A DNA stretch of 64,000 nucleotides from Diadema setosum (GCF_964275005.1 NC_092706.1:8081144-8145143); one strand, 5' to 3'; positions 46,090 to 58,608 are shown, counted from the stretch's first letter. A program made the numbers and translations. Notes: generated from the letters alone by a model not told the origin.

Positions 46090-46256
46090 ATGACAGCTCA
46101 TCCAGCGGTCCCAACACCAAAACTTTAAAAATTCATAACTTTTGCATCAATTGTCCGATTTTCCTCAAACTTTCACTGATCAATGTGTTCTACTAATGTT
46201 GCTGACCGCACTTTCACTCAATCCACATTGCTCTTTGGGTTTGGGTTTCCCTTAAG
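46090..46256. mobile_element. Fragment of the TTAA-flanked foldback family
   Basis: It shares 'TCATCCAGCGGT', 'AAATTCATAACTTTTG' and 'TTTCCTCAAACTTTCA' with the right arms at 5175-5742 and 59431-59990. It is a single arm, with a diverged outer end. Confidence 0.75.
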
Positions 46257-47538
46257 TACATTGTATAAGGGTAAAACTTGAATTTAAATGTGCTGCTTAT
46301 TATGGATTGTCTCCAGCATACTGCTTATTTTTCTTGAAAATGTGGCACTGCATAACATAAAAAAAAAAAAAAAAAGATTACCAGACTTGCCATGTGAATG
46401 GCAAACTCGACCTGTGTCAGGCTTCATACATTTACTATTCATGTATATCGTAGCTGTTGGGTGTCAATACCAAGGTCGTTACTGACAGCACCAGTAGTGA
46501 ACAGGTTGCATGCTGGTAGTCTGTTTTTTCAGTTGTTTTGTTTTTGTTTTTCTCTCTGTAGCAGCACGGCATAATGTTCTGCGGGCACCAAGGATTTCCA
46601 TTATGTGTCAGTCTGTCACTCATCATACCCACACTTTTTTTTAAAAGCATTACCAGTTTGCATTCTTTACATTATGGCCTCTCATTGCGAATCATTATTC
46701 AAGTTAGCATATTAATGCTTCTCCAACAGAACGAAGCCTACAAAAAAATACATTATGAAAAAACTTTTGTATTGTTCCCCTTTACATTAAACATAGTTTT
46801 TGGTGAACTGCTGAACCATATTTTCAAACATGCTGAAACAAACAGGAAGAAAAAGACGCAATCACCAGACCCTTGTGCATGCAAGTGTAGTGGTAGAAGG
46901 CATCTTGTCTTTAAGATGTTCTCCTTGAGTCATCCTTAAGGTACTCTAAATACATGTACTAAAGATGTTTGAGCAAAGGGGCAGGAATAGTACATGTACA
47001 TAAAGTATACAAACTTCAGCAAAATGTTCCTTGTGAGGGATGTTAAAGGTTATCTCATCAATGGCATCTTTGAGGCTATTTTGATCACGTTTACCATGAT
47101 AGTATTGATGATCTTTTATTATGGTAATTACTACACACTTCCCCGTCTTTTCAATGATATTCTGTTTTGCAGTTATGTTTAATCCATTGTAGTATTCATT
47201 AGCAAAATGTGAGGAAGAAAGTCCTATGTATCGTACTTTACAATTGATGAAGGTGTCGCTTAGCATGAAGACATCTTCTGTGAGGGGGAAAAAAATGCTA
47301 CAGAAGGGGAAACTAACGTTGTGCATCGTGTTTAGCTAATCATAATGAGAAATACTCTTTCCCTTGGCCTGTTTCTATGGTATAATATGGCAAATTTTAT
47401 TTGTAATGCATTCTGGAAGAGCTTTGTCTAGTGCTGTACACTGAGAAAATGTCTGTTATTACTATTATTGTTTAAATTCAGAAATATTTTCTGTAGATCA
47501 AAATTTCATTATCATGAAAGTGTGAAATGTAGAGGTCC

Positions 47539-47557
47539 GGGGGGGGGGGGGGGGGGG
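47539..47557. repeat. 19-nt G run
   Basis: An uninterrupted G run preceding about 150 bp of AT-rich DNA and the (AC)n array. Confidence 0.9.
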
Positions 47558-47727
47558 ATGCACATAATTAACCCAAACTTGAAAATTTCATAGTGAATTA
47601 ATCATCTGATTATCTTTGTACTACACTGTATCACTTATGTAAAACTGTACATAAGTCACAGCACACACTTACCAATGAATGTCATGTTTATTCTTCATTG
47701 TTGTAAAACATACATGTACACACATGC

Positions 47728-47730
<3 letters not shown>

Positions 47731-47776
<46 letters not shown>
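47731..47776. repeat. (AC)n microsatellite
   Basis: About 23 AC units without interruption. Confidence 0.95.
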
Positions 47777-47778
<2 letters not shown>

Positions 47779-47939
47779 TCACATTGACAAAAGAATAAGG
47801 CAATAAGGCAATGCTGGTTGTGGACAGCAGTAGTAACCATATACAGGGAAGATCTTCCTTAAGGTATAACATCGTAACACTTCATGTTGATAATGGAAAA
47901 AAAAGCAGTAACTAGAAACTCCCATCCATGTGAAATTTA

Positions 47940-48560
47940 AGTACTATTTGAGTGATCTATTTGATGTTGCTGAATACAGGTCCTCCAAATCTTTGCTGCA
48001 GGAAATTTGTAGCACTCTAAGCTTGCAGTGGTGTCCTGGCAGTGTTTGGATTTAAACGGTGGTGGACAGTGACGGGTGTCTCTCCATTGAATCGTCGCAT
48101 CATTCGCATTCATCCTTGGAAGTTGGGAGGGGACAACTGTGACCGCAGAGATCCTTGCTACCAGTGACGACCTACTGCTTCCACTCGGAAACAGCCAGAA
48201 GCATCCGACAGCCAGCAGTGAGATTCTACCAGTGCCAGTCGACTGCAACCGTTTCACCTGCCGTATGAGGTGACAACCTTTGCACAACTACGCCCCGAGC
48301 AGGAGTTAGTCCTTTGGCAGCCTTTTGGCAACATCCACAGTTTTCGCAGGCAATTTGTGCTCAGTGGGCGCAACATCCCCGAGGTGTGGTGGAAAGTATT
48401 CCAAGGCCAGCATCTTTGCACTGAATCCGCGACAGCTGACGGAAAAAGGTCTACATCGTGACAGCCATTTCACAACCTTCAGCCCAAACTTGGATCGAGC
48501 TACAGGTGTGGACTTGGATTTTTGGATCATCTAAACTCTGGGGAAACTCTGCAAGGTAAA
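47940..48560 (+). other. GC-elevated segment with open frames, possible exon or UTR
   Basis: Roughly 600 bp of balanced base composition inside AT-rich DNA. An acceptor-like GTTGCTGAATACAG ends at 47979; from there, in the phase of the 45554 exon, the reading GPPNLCCRKFVAL ends at TAA 48018-48020. Further on, a plus frame from 48222 to 48461 reads a protein-like segment that includes LRPEQELVLWQPFGNIHSF and ends at TGA. A donor-like GCAAG|GTAAAT lies at 48554. Minus-strand frames are open as well. It may be an exon, a UTR or a relic of a transposon. Confidence 0.3.
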
Positions 48561-48642
48561 TTGCACCTTTTATTAATTTATTATTTTTTGCTCCACTAAT
48601 GTAGCTGTAGCAGTATGAGGGTCAGTAGAAATCTAACAAACA

Positions 48643-48792
48643 ACATGAAGGAGGATCCTGAGGAGGAATGTGAGGAGGGCATCCATTGCCATGGCGATTC
48701 GACGAGAACACCGCTGTCAACAGCTGCAAGGACTTCAGATTTTGCAACTTTGATTTTCACTTTTTTATTTTTCCTTTTTAAGACTTTGAAAT
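48643..48792 (+). CDS. Possible short ORF with hydrophobic C-terminus
   Basis: ATG at 48643 opens about 48 codons: an acidic, Cys-containing N-terminus and a hydrophobic end (FATLIFTFLFFLFKTLK) reminiscent of a tail anchor. The hydrophobic part comes from T-rich DNA, so a chance origin is likely. Confidence 0.12.
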
Positions 48793-49042
48793 GACTGTCA
48801 CGACCTTGCCTTTGTGTAACTTTTACTACTCCGTCAATGCACTATCCACCAAGAGGATGAAACCTAGTGTTGAAACTTCAGAATATTGTTGTACAAATAC
48901 CTGTAAATACTTGACATCTTATTTTGATGTCCGCGTAATGACCCCTCATTATTTTTTTTTTTGTTCCAATTTTCCCTTTGTCCCTTGATAGACTGCACCT
49001 CTTCTTGGATGTGTGGATATCACCATTTGTTCTATACCACCA

Positions 49043-49222
49043 CAGACCTCCCAACCATTCTTAGTTTGGAGAAAGAATCTGAATCCTGACCATTCCCAGC
49101 TCTTGTTTCCATAGGGTTTTCCTGTTTTTCTTGATAACTTTGCTACACACTCCTATGGGAACTGCTCTTTCTTTCGTACTTTTGAGTCAAATCCCTATTC
49201 TTCAGAAAGGTTGGGAGGTCTG
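49043..49222. mobile_element. 180-bp foldback with CAGACCTCCCAACC ends
   Basis: CAGACCTCCCAACC (49043-49056) is perfectly inverted at 49209-49222. Inner arms are only loosely matched (CCATAGGG / CCTATGG). Flanks are CCACCA and CCACCG. It may be a longer relative of the short GGGAGGT hairpins. Confidence 0.55.
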
Positions 49223-52200
49223 CCACCGTCTTTGTGCATAATATGATCGTTGGTTTACTGCCCTGGCTTTATCTAATCGCCGTGTGACTGGCAGATTGTA
49301 AGATAGAACCATGGTAACTTCTTTGAAGGGTGGCATGACCATAGCATCCCATGACTGATCACTTTGTAGTTTGTCATTGATAGAGAGTTTTACTTTTGAC
49401 CTGGATTTGTAAGGAATCCACAAATATTCTTCAGTTTTTGGTTTTTTTTTGTATTATATTTTTTTTTTTTTACCATGGACTCAGTGATCAATATAAAAGT
49501 CACCTTTATAGATAGCTTTTTCTTCTGTGTGTGCCCTTGTATGAATATGATTGCTGTAATAATTATACCCTGTCCAACCACACAAACTGCCATCAGGATT
49601 TGTCAGATCATGAGGAATACCATGTCTTCGTATCATATCTGCTATTATCATGGTAACTTTTGGTTTCAGTACTTTTGTGTGTCTTTCTTTTTCCCTGGAA
49701 AATTACACTGTACCGTGTAGTGAGCACTGCAGAAGGCCTCAAATCTACATTGTATGTATTGCTATTTAGTTTAAGACAGTCAAAACTTGTAGAAGTTTAA
49801 TTGTTCTGTCATTGTACATGTAGGCTGGGGATAATATATTCAACTGTGAAGGTTTCAGTTGTACATGTATGGTAGCAGTTGAAATGCCAAAATCCACTTG
49901 ACTTGAAATTAGCAGCGCGGGCTGACGCTGCATACTTGTATAGCAGATTCTGACACACACAAAATATGCATACATATATTAAGTGGTCACAAGTAATGAG
50001 TCAAGGCTGAGTGAAAACCCGTGCTTCGCATCTGACTCATGTCCTACAAGTTGCTTTGCATACCCCCAGTCTAGGATACTGGTACTGCAAATGTAAAATA
50101 TTTCAGTGTGGAAATCTCCTCGAATTTCACGCTCTGTGATACCTGTGCAAAAATAAATTCTCTGCCAGTATTTTTTTTTTTTTTTTTTATCCATGTTGAT
50201 TTCTAGTGTCACACACTTATTGAAAGTTGGAGGTCAACAAAATTTCAAAAATGACAAAAACCCACAATTGTCTCATTAGGCAAAGTGCCTAAAGAGTCCA
50301 CACGTTATGTTGTGAAGTTTGTAATTCGTAGACCAATCACGTGAGCAGAAACGATGCAGCACTGCCGTAAATCACGATATGGTGATAGTCTGTTTTGATC
50401 TAAATATTTACATATGTGTGAAGAGTAACAAGAAATTCACAGTCTAGGAAACACATGAGCAACCTCAAAAAGACAGGAAAACCAGCATGTGCCACGTACA
50501 ATGTAACAAAATGGGGATGCAGGATTTTATGCCACCGTCTGCTACCAGACTGTTTTCAAATAGAGAGAGGTCCGAAATTTTGATCAGGCAAATGCATTTG
50601 CCCGTTCTCACCATGCTTTTCAAGGTTTTACTAAAAAAAGAATAGAAAAGCCCCTCAAAGAATACTTGTACATTCGTAGAAAGCTACTTCAAAAGGACAG
50701 GTAACATGCTACTTAAAACACAAACTGAAAGCAGAGCCAAATAAGCCACATATTTGTAATTTCTCATTACATGAGACTTAAAAATAGTTGCCTTTGATGG
50801 ACAAATGAAATGACTGCATTTGATTGTCCAGGAAGATTTATTGTGTCCCACCGATGGCTGCACTATTATAAACCAGTTTAGAGCAGTCCAGGGAAGCCGA
50901 TCAACCACAGAGTGAATTTACTGTCACATGATTTTGGTGTGACATTTCTCAGCAACAAATACATGTCCAATGTGTTTATAGTTTAATACTGACGGGAAGT
51001 GACAGAGCTCTATACACACTTAGTGTTGTGTCAATTATAAATGTGTAGCATGCATTTTTTAGCATACAAGATACACTAATTGTGTCAGACTTAACTTCAT
51101 AGTGTGCTTTCATGTTCCCAGAAAAAAAGAAAAAGAAAGAAAGAAAAAAAAAGGAGTGTGTGTCGGGGGGGCTGGTTGCAGGAAATGTTTATTTTATTTT
51201 TAATTTTTTTTAATTTTTTTTTTTTTAATCCCAGCTAACATTATTTTAACAATCAGGAGACAAGTGTCAATATTATTTTAAAATGTGTCTTTTGCTGGAG
51301 AATTTCACATACAAGGTGTATGTGCCATGAGGTCTGAAAATACACAGTTTATTTTGCACAGAATCTGGATAATTAATTTCTCAGATGTTAGGAAGGATGT
51401 GTATGATGTGTGATGTATACATATAACTGATTATCAGTTGATGCGAGTTTTGATTCATCCAGGTAGATCTAACGTTCAGTTAAAGGCGCAAAATTAGATC
51501 AACCTGCATATAGTGTGCCTGCTGTTTAAATTCCGAGAACAGTTTCATGTCCAAATCAGGCGAGCTGATGAAGCGTCCAGGATCGGATGTGAAACTTTTC
51601 AGATTGGAATGAAAACAGCAAGTCCAGATGCCGTGATTAATTTTGTGCCTTAATATCTGGGTGTACATATTTTCTCTCTGTCATTGGACTATCTTTCACC
51701 TAAGGAATTGGGGGGGGGGGGGGGGGCAGTAGTTGAGGAATTTAGAAAAAGGCAGAGGCTCCAACCCTACGCATCTCATAACAACCCCCCCCCCCCCCCA
51801 AAAAAAAAAAGGAACAAAAAACAAAAACAAAAACAAACAAACAAACAAACAAACAAATGGGAGATTCTCCTGCCTGAACCTGCGAACATTTATGTGCGCT
51901 ATATTACACGTATGTGCAGGTACAGTCTAGTGCATATCAAGAGTGCAAAATGCAACACCTTTTTTTTTTCTCTCTCTCTATCATACTCTATCATGTTATT
52001 GTTACGGACACCATAGTCATTTCTCAGGAATAACATGATTTCCTCAACATACCAAACGATTATGTGTACACTTACATGTAACTGCAATAACTGCAATGTT
52101 GGTTCCTTGAACACTCTCTCCCGCATCTCTTACGCTTTGCGGTATTCTTTCATACTGGAAAAACATAATCTGCATTGTGCATAAGATAAGACACACTGTA

Positions 52201-52626
52201 ATAATGTGAATGGAAATCAAGTTTGCACTGTTCTCACTTCCGTGAAGATCACACATTGTTTTTGCACTGATTTCATTTGCAGACCGTACAGATTAAAGAC
52301 ATGATCTTTGCATACCATTTTGTACATGCTGTGTGTATGTGCACTGGACTTTGCACCAGTCTTTTCTTCAAGTATTAAATTAGTTCTTTTTCTATTGTCA
52401 TTTTCTCCCTCTTCTTGGTGTACCACCTCATTCCTGGTAATTCTTCTTTCACTGAAGGAAAGAAATGGTGTGCTTGTTGGTTGGTTGGGTGGGGGGGGGG
52501 GGGGGAGGGAGGAGTTAAATAGCAAACAACTTCACGTAACCTACGACAGAAGGTCTCTACATGTGCAAATCATGTCAGTGCATGCCAAATGAAGAAGACT
52601 CTTCCAAACAACACTATTGCACACAA
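49223..52626. other. Gene-free stretch
   Basis: No exon is supported. It contains a T run at 50170-50189, a G run at 51711-51727 and a C15-A11 junction followed by (CAAA)n at 51785-51857. Confidence 0.5.
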
Positions 52627-52802
52627 CAGGGGCAGATCCAGGAATTCTGTAAAAGGGGGGGGGGGGGGGGTTGCGAACAAAGTTTACCGTGCTACTTCCG
52701 GGTTTCATTTAATTTTTTTCTTTGTATTTCTTTTGTTTCAACAACAAATAAAGAGGGGGCGCGCGCCCGGTGCGCCCCCCTCTGGATCCGCCACTGCACA
52801 CA
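52618..52802. mobile_element. hAT-like MITE with GGATCC TIRs
   Basis: CAGGGGCAGATCCAGG (52627) and CCTCTGGATCCGCCACTG (ending 52796) are inverted. TGCACACA is found at both borders (52618-52625 and 52795-52802), the second copy overlapping the terminal TG. The CAGNGGCGGATCC ends and 8-bp duplication fit the hAT superfamily. A G run and a GCGCGCGCC block lie inside. Confidence 0.75.
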
Positions 52803-54574
52803 GCTCTCTTCTCAAGCAACAGCACTATTGGTGGGACATGGGGTGTGAGAAGTTCCATGTAGCTCCAACATGTAACGTTATACAAAATGTGATGGCATCG
52901 TCCATCTAAATGCAAATTGCACATCATGTACGTTGTATGATTTAACCCCGAGGCAGCAGACTGCATTAGGGAGTAAAGGTGTATTGTACCCCATCTTGTG
53001 TTGTGGGTTCTATTTTCTCTGTGCCATGGTTTATTGCCTGTATGGTTATTTATAAATGATATGTTAAGTTTTTTATTCCTTTTTTTTGGGGGGGGGGGAG
53101 GGAGGAGGGGGTAGAAAATAAGGACGGGCAAGCATACAAATGTGCTAGGCTTTGACTCAACTCACTAGTAGTGGACTGTAATGTGGCAAATTACACCTGA
53201 GCTCTGCACTTGGAGAAGTAAAACTCAAGGAAAACAGTTTTAAAATTTGAGCATTTGCATTTGCTCTGGAAGCCACAGGAATAGATATTTGGTGATGGAG
53301 TTTTCTTGGGGTTTACTTTATTCTTCAAAGATATGTTCTTATCTTTTTTCCCCCAAACCATTGAATTCTTCACGAGGATTAATACCGATTTTATCTAGAT
53401 GTACCCTTCTGCTAATAAAACCTTAGAAATTCTGCATTAGTCTCATTGCTGCAAAAGAGTGTATGTGCAGATACACCATACAAATCCTTCTCTTTTCAGC
53501 TCTCTTTGTGGCAAAAGGATATCTAGAGATGCACCCTTTTGTCATTAGATTATGATTTACCCCCAAAGAAATGAATATGACCCAAGATACCGTAGCTCTG
53601 ATTATTTAAGGAATGAGAACTCTATAACTCAGGTTGTAGCACATACACTGTATGAGAGTTGGTTTAATGAAATGTTAAGAGCAACATTTGACTCAAGCCT
53701 TTGGCTCTCTTTGTGCACTCCCCATCATATTTTACACTCTATATATTTCTATTTTTCAAATCAATAAAATGAATTGAATTGAATTGAAGACCCCCCAAAT
53801 GAAACAATTTACAAAACTTGCATTTTACCCAGATACGTCTGTTTGCCATATCATGTTTGGCAAACACACTCTTGTTGATAAGTCAGAAGATCTCTGAGTG
53901 AATAACATGTCACAGGCTTGATGAACACAAAGCATTCCTTTGCAGCAGTAGAACTCTATCAAGCCCAGCCAATCTTGTCTCTTTCTTGCAAACACTAGAC
54001 TTGCACCAGATATCCTTAACCCTTTACCACCATGATAATCACAATTACTCATTTGATTAGGGTTATCATATGGCACATACTTGTTCTGGTAAGCAAAGGG
54101 CTATAGATAGCTTATGCTGTGCCATGTACCTGTATGCAGTTATAGTATTACTTGATGATGATAATAATGATGTTTGGCAATGACCTTGCCCTTTTGGAGG
54201 ATAATAATTGCTCTTGTTACGACCACATACCTGGGGGACCTTGGTAGGGCTGGCTGCTTGGTAGGGCTGGCTGGTGAAATTATATAGTAAAAGCAGACTC
54301 TAGCAAGTCACTCATATAAGTTGTAACTGCATTAAGGATCGACGAGCACACAATTTGTACCATGCACTCTTTTGTAAAATAGTGAAAGTTGATAAAATGT
54401 CCCCACGATCTGTAAATTTTAGAGGGGGCAGGAGATGGGGGTATTGCGAAAATGCCTGATTTGAGTTGGAGTCAGATAATCCTGCAGTAGGCCCTACTTG
54501 TGTGAACCTTCTGATGCCCACCAGTTCTAAAATTGCACAGACTTTCTGCATTTATTCTACTGATGAGACTCTAT
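52803..54574. other. Stretch without a supported gene
   Basis: It has a T8-G11 junction at 53080-53098, a (GAATT)n tail at about 53770-53789 that may be the 3' end of a decayed retroposon, and a minus-strand open segment at 53831-54010 without a good acceptor. A 20-bp tandem CTTGGTAGGGCTGGCTG lies at 54240-54273. Confidence 0.4.
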
Positions 54575-54950
54575 TAAGGATGGTATAGTATTGGTGGAGG
54601 TGAGGATTGGGCTTTTAACTTTTTGCGAGATACCAGGAGACTACTTATGAAATAATACAGAGCATATCATTAAAGAGGAATTCAAAGTTTATTTGATGAA
54701 AATCAGTTTTGGAATGGCTTAGACATCCCAAAAAACACACATGTAAAATAAAACAAGGAGACCGTAATAAAAGGTGGGTCCTACCTCTGTTATGGATGTC
54801 TCAGCCATTTCCAAACCATTTTTCATCAAATAAATGGTAAATTTCTTTTGGAATCACATGTTCTTTCATATTTCACAAGAGGTTTCTTGTTATCTCACCG
54901 AAGAATGTTATAAAACCTGAAGTTAGGTCTCAAAAAAAAACTATACGTTC
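54575..54950. mobile_element. Palindromic MITE (GGTGGGACCCACC centre), copy D
   Basis: The most complete copy. The left end is near GATGGTATAGTATTGG (54578), the right end near ACTATACG (54941), and the centre AAAAGGTGGGTCCTACCT. The arms carry 'GAGGAATTCAAAGTTTATTT' and its diverged inverse. Confidence 0.75.
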
Positions 54951-57055
54951 CCGATAACAGTTAAAATGTGCACATTATCAGCAGATGTGTGTGTGCATCT
55001 CGACTCAGAGGAAACATGAATCGTGAAGCAGTCAATGCATACCAAGCCATGTTGATGGTACAGTGCTTCTCATTAGCAACAACCACACACACCGCACACA
55101 CACCGTGTGTTCACCTTATGCAAAGCCTTTATTAGTGAATTACGTTCTGAATACAAGGAAACCGTGTATACGAGGTTGCTAGGACTGCTAATTTTACCTC
55201 TGAAAGATTTACAGTATAACTGGAACCTCCTCGTAAATAACACTGAACATACTGAAAAAAGACCAGCTGAATACTTTCATAGTGGAAAATGGGGACTTGC
55301 GAATTCTTTTTTTGAAGTGGTACTTCATCGTAAAGTGATCTCATTATAACAGGGTTTCTGAGTTTCTTTGTCTGTGACAACTGTTTTAATTGCCTTGCCA
55401 AGTGTAAAATTATGGAGCTACAGTGTAAGTGAGAGGATGTATGCAGATGCTGCCTGACTCAAAACTCCTCCAATTAATCCAAATACATTGTAGAAGGATT
55501 GCGCATCATAGAATCCAAAGCTGTGGGGAGGGGGACCTGAATAGATACATCTCCTTGTATCTCGTCTTTTTGGCTTTAGAGATTTTTTTAGCCACAAGAC
55601 TAAGAAAAAAGAGAGAAGAACGATTGCTGATACACACACATCTCATTGTAGATCAGGACGGTCACATCACAGCAATAATGTAATGGATGAAAATCACAAA
55701 CATACCGTGATAGCTTAAATATGATACAATACCATACAATGCAAGATTTACGTTACCGTAACGTTCTTACAAACTATTAAGTTGTTTCACAGCTCTTTGC
55801 ATCACAGCGTCTATAGTTTAAATCAGATTCATGGGCTGAAACAAGCACAATATAGGGATAGTCCTTGTGCAAAGAAATGTGGACTACTTATTGGACGTCA
55901 GTTCTTGTAAGGTTGTGTCACTAGCATTTCAATACCATCACAAATCAGAATTTGTGTGTACGGTAATCCCTAGATTAGCGTGAAACTATACCTTAGTGAA
56001 TTTTGGTCAGTGGCTCCTGAAAGGAACTTTACCACAAGAACCCGGAAGTGCTGCACAGAGATTGATTGTGAAATATGTGTCTCCCCGACCTTTGCATTTT
56101 ATTGTTTGGGTAAATATTTGCAGCTTCCACAATGATCATGCCCAAGTGTACAATGCGCAAAGCATGCCTTCATGCTGCCAAACATATTGCGTTGTACAAT
56201 AGAGGCCCAGATCACCCAGAGTTTTCAGGATTTTGGAAGTACATGTATCTGACGGTGGAAACCATGTGCATTTGCTGCAGTTGCTCAAGCAGACAAATGT
56301 TAAATGTATTGTCTCTACTCTTGATCCTTCGGCGAAGTGATCAATATGTGAGGGGATGTAAAGGGCTCACCAAATCCTTAGTGGACAAGTCGTGACTTGA
56401 ATATACCATGTGCAGCAGTTTACATTCTGCATGAACGTGCATGGTGCTGTAAGTTACGCAGCAATGACTACGTCATACCTGATACTGCATATTCAGGAGT
56501 ACATGTATGCAGCAGTCGCTGCATTTTGTGTAATGGCGCGCTCCTCCTGTGGATATTGAATTATGCCCAACCCATTCCTAACTCAGAATGGAAATGCAGG
56601 TGACGTCCTGAGCTCACAGCTTAGAGCTATAAGATAGAAGCATCGGAGAACATGCCATCTTTGGGTGCATTCAAAACGGAGCTGGCATGATCGGTTGATA
56701 GCTTGAAGGAAGACTAATGCACCAAATCCGTGAATGCAGTGAACATATTTCCATCTCTCTGATCATGCCTCAGACAGGCACATACTATACACGTAGCAGG
56801 GCTGGTTTGGTTCGGTGTGAAAGGAAATGCACCCTGCCTGCCTGTGTGTAGAATCCGTGTGTGCATACACATGAGAGAATGTGTGCGCTCTTGACTACCT
56901 CCCTCTGGCCCGAGCATGACACATGCATTGTAGATAGGAGTGGCTCACAGGTGCCTCATTAGCTATTCGCCCAATAAGGTACCAGTTTTGGGTGTGCCTC
57001 TTGTATTCTTGTCAGGGCTGCAGCATCTTTCTTTACATTTCCTCCCATGTGGCTG
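54951..57055. other. Gene-free stretch
   Basis: Several short open frames but no splice-supported exon; base composition is mixed. Nothing else is seen. Confidence 0.45.
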
Positions 57056-57650
57056 GCAGGAGGAGGAGGAGGAGAAGGAGGAGGAGGAGAAGGAGGATGA
57101 TGAGAAGGAAGAGGAGAGAGAAGGAGGAAGAGGAGGAGGACGAGAAGGATGATGAGAAGGAGAAGGACGAGAAGGATGATGAGAAGGAAGAGGAGGAAGA
57201 GAAGGAGGAGGAGTCAAAAGAGAAGAAGAATAGGAGGAGGAAGAGGAAGAGGAGGAGAAGGAAGATGAGGGGGGAAGGAGGAGGAGGAGAAGGAGGAGGA
57301 GGAGAAAGAGATGGAAGAAGGAGAAGGGGAGAAGGAAAAGGAGAGAAGAGAAGGAAGATGAGAGGGAGAAGGAGGGGAAGGAGGAGGAGGAGGATGATGA
57401 ATGAGAAGGAAGAGGAGAGAGAGAAGGAGGAGGAGGCAGTAAAAGAGGAGGAAGAGGAGGAGGAGGAAAAGTAGAGCAAGAAAAGTATTAGAAAGAAAAG
57501 GAATTGGAAGAAGGAACAGGAGATAAAGAAGAAGGATAGGAAGAAGAAGAGGCAAGAATACAAGATGATAGATAAGCAGGAGAAGAAGAAGAGGAAGAAG
57601 AAAGACAAAGAGAAGAAGAAGGGATGAAAAAAAAGAACTGGAGGAGAAGG
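57056..57650. repeat. 600-bp polypurine GGA/GAA tract
   Basis: Nearly all purine on the plus strand for about 600 bp, made of GGAGGA, AGAAGA and GATGAT units. It could form triplex (H-DNA). The Glu/Lys/Arg- and Ser/Leu-rich frames within are repeat artefacts. Confidence 0.95.
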
Positions 57651-58074
57651 ATCTTCACCCTGGATATTTTTAGTGGGCAGTCTTCATGTTAGTGAATAGG
57701 TTTCACAGTAGTATAAAAAAAACAAAAAATGGGTACATGGCAGTCATGGAAGAGAAGGGTTCACAGTGAGGACAAAATTTTAGTCTTGGTGATCAAAATC
57801 GAAACTCAATCACCTGCTATTTGCTAGTGGGAATTGGAAGAATATGATGATTAGTTTTTCAGATTTTTTTACTCTTTTTGAAAGGAAGTTTTGTTTTTTT
57901 AAAGCACCACAATTGGCCACAAAAAGATGTAATGCAAGATGTTGTGCTTCTGTCACATTCACACCGCAGAAGACATATTGCAAGGAGACAAGGTTATGAG
58001 AAAAAACAAATCTAAAACCAAATGTCAAACATACTTTACCAGAAGCAAACAAAAATAGACATTGAATTAATGTT

Positions 58075-58096
58075 TTTTTTTTTTTTTTTTTTTTTT
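58075..58096. repeat. T run
   Basis: About 23 T, with a shorter A run near 58137-58148. The flanking 300 bp on either side show no gene. Confidence 0.85.
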
Positions 58097-58596
58097 CAAA
58101 AGGAGTGTTAAAAAAAAAGCATATGGGAAAACATAAAAAAAAAAAAAACACATTGGTTAAAATACAAACTTATTCCTTGAAGTGAAGTCTATTTGCCATA
58201 ATTTTGCAAACAGCAGCATGACTCTCATTTGTCAATGAATCAAACACGTTCTGTTCAATTTGAATTCCACCAACCATTTAATTTCTCCATTATTCTTAAT
58301 ACTTTAGTGACGTTTTGTTGGCACCTGCCATTATGGTGTACAGCTCAAGCTCTTTACGTATTAATTGCTCATTAAAAATTGATACAATCTCATGAAAAGA
58401 ATACAATACAATGTGTTTTCATTTTTGCACATGGATTATAGATGATGCTGCGCACGGAAGCACATTGTTTACACTACTGTTTTCCAGAGTGTATTGTGCC
58501 TACGTCACACGGGTCAAAAGGTCAATGTGCATAGTGGGTTTGGTCCCCGAACCAGAATCGGACGGCAGGAAACAAAAGCAACGGCAGCTTTGCGTG

Positions 58597-58608
58597 GCCA
58601 TCTGGTGG
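58597..58608 (-). promoter_or_regulatory. CTCF-core-like site
   Basis: The minus strand reads CCACCAGATGGC, which fits the CTCF core CCASYAGRKGGC at all 12 positions. It lies in a small GC-richer patch (58500-58620). One motif match in 64 kb may be chance. Confidence 0.3.

Noticed and set aside
53740..53790. 3' end of a non-LTR retrotransposon ending in (GAATT)n
   Set aside because: Only the pentanucleotide tail is visible; no reverse transcriptase or longer conserved 3' sequence could be recognised.
53825..54076. 84-codon minus-strand frame with a protein-like end
   Set aside because: There is a donor-like edge (CTGG|GTAAAA) but no acceptable acceptor, and it overlaps a short inverted repeat near 54014-54105; not enough to call an exon.
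55996..56603. Overlapping plus-strand frames of 60-90 codons
   Set aside because: No splice sites, no codon bias, and no recognisable motif.
56940..57608. Glu/Lys/Arg-rich and Ser/Leu/Pro-rich frames of up to about 190 residues
   Set aside because: They are translations of the polypurine tract in several frames.
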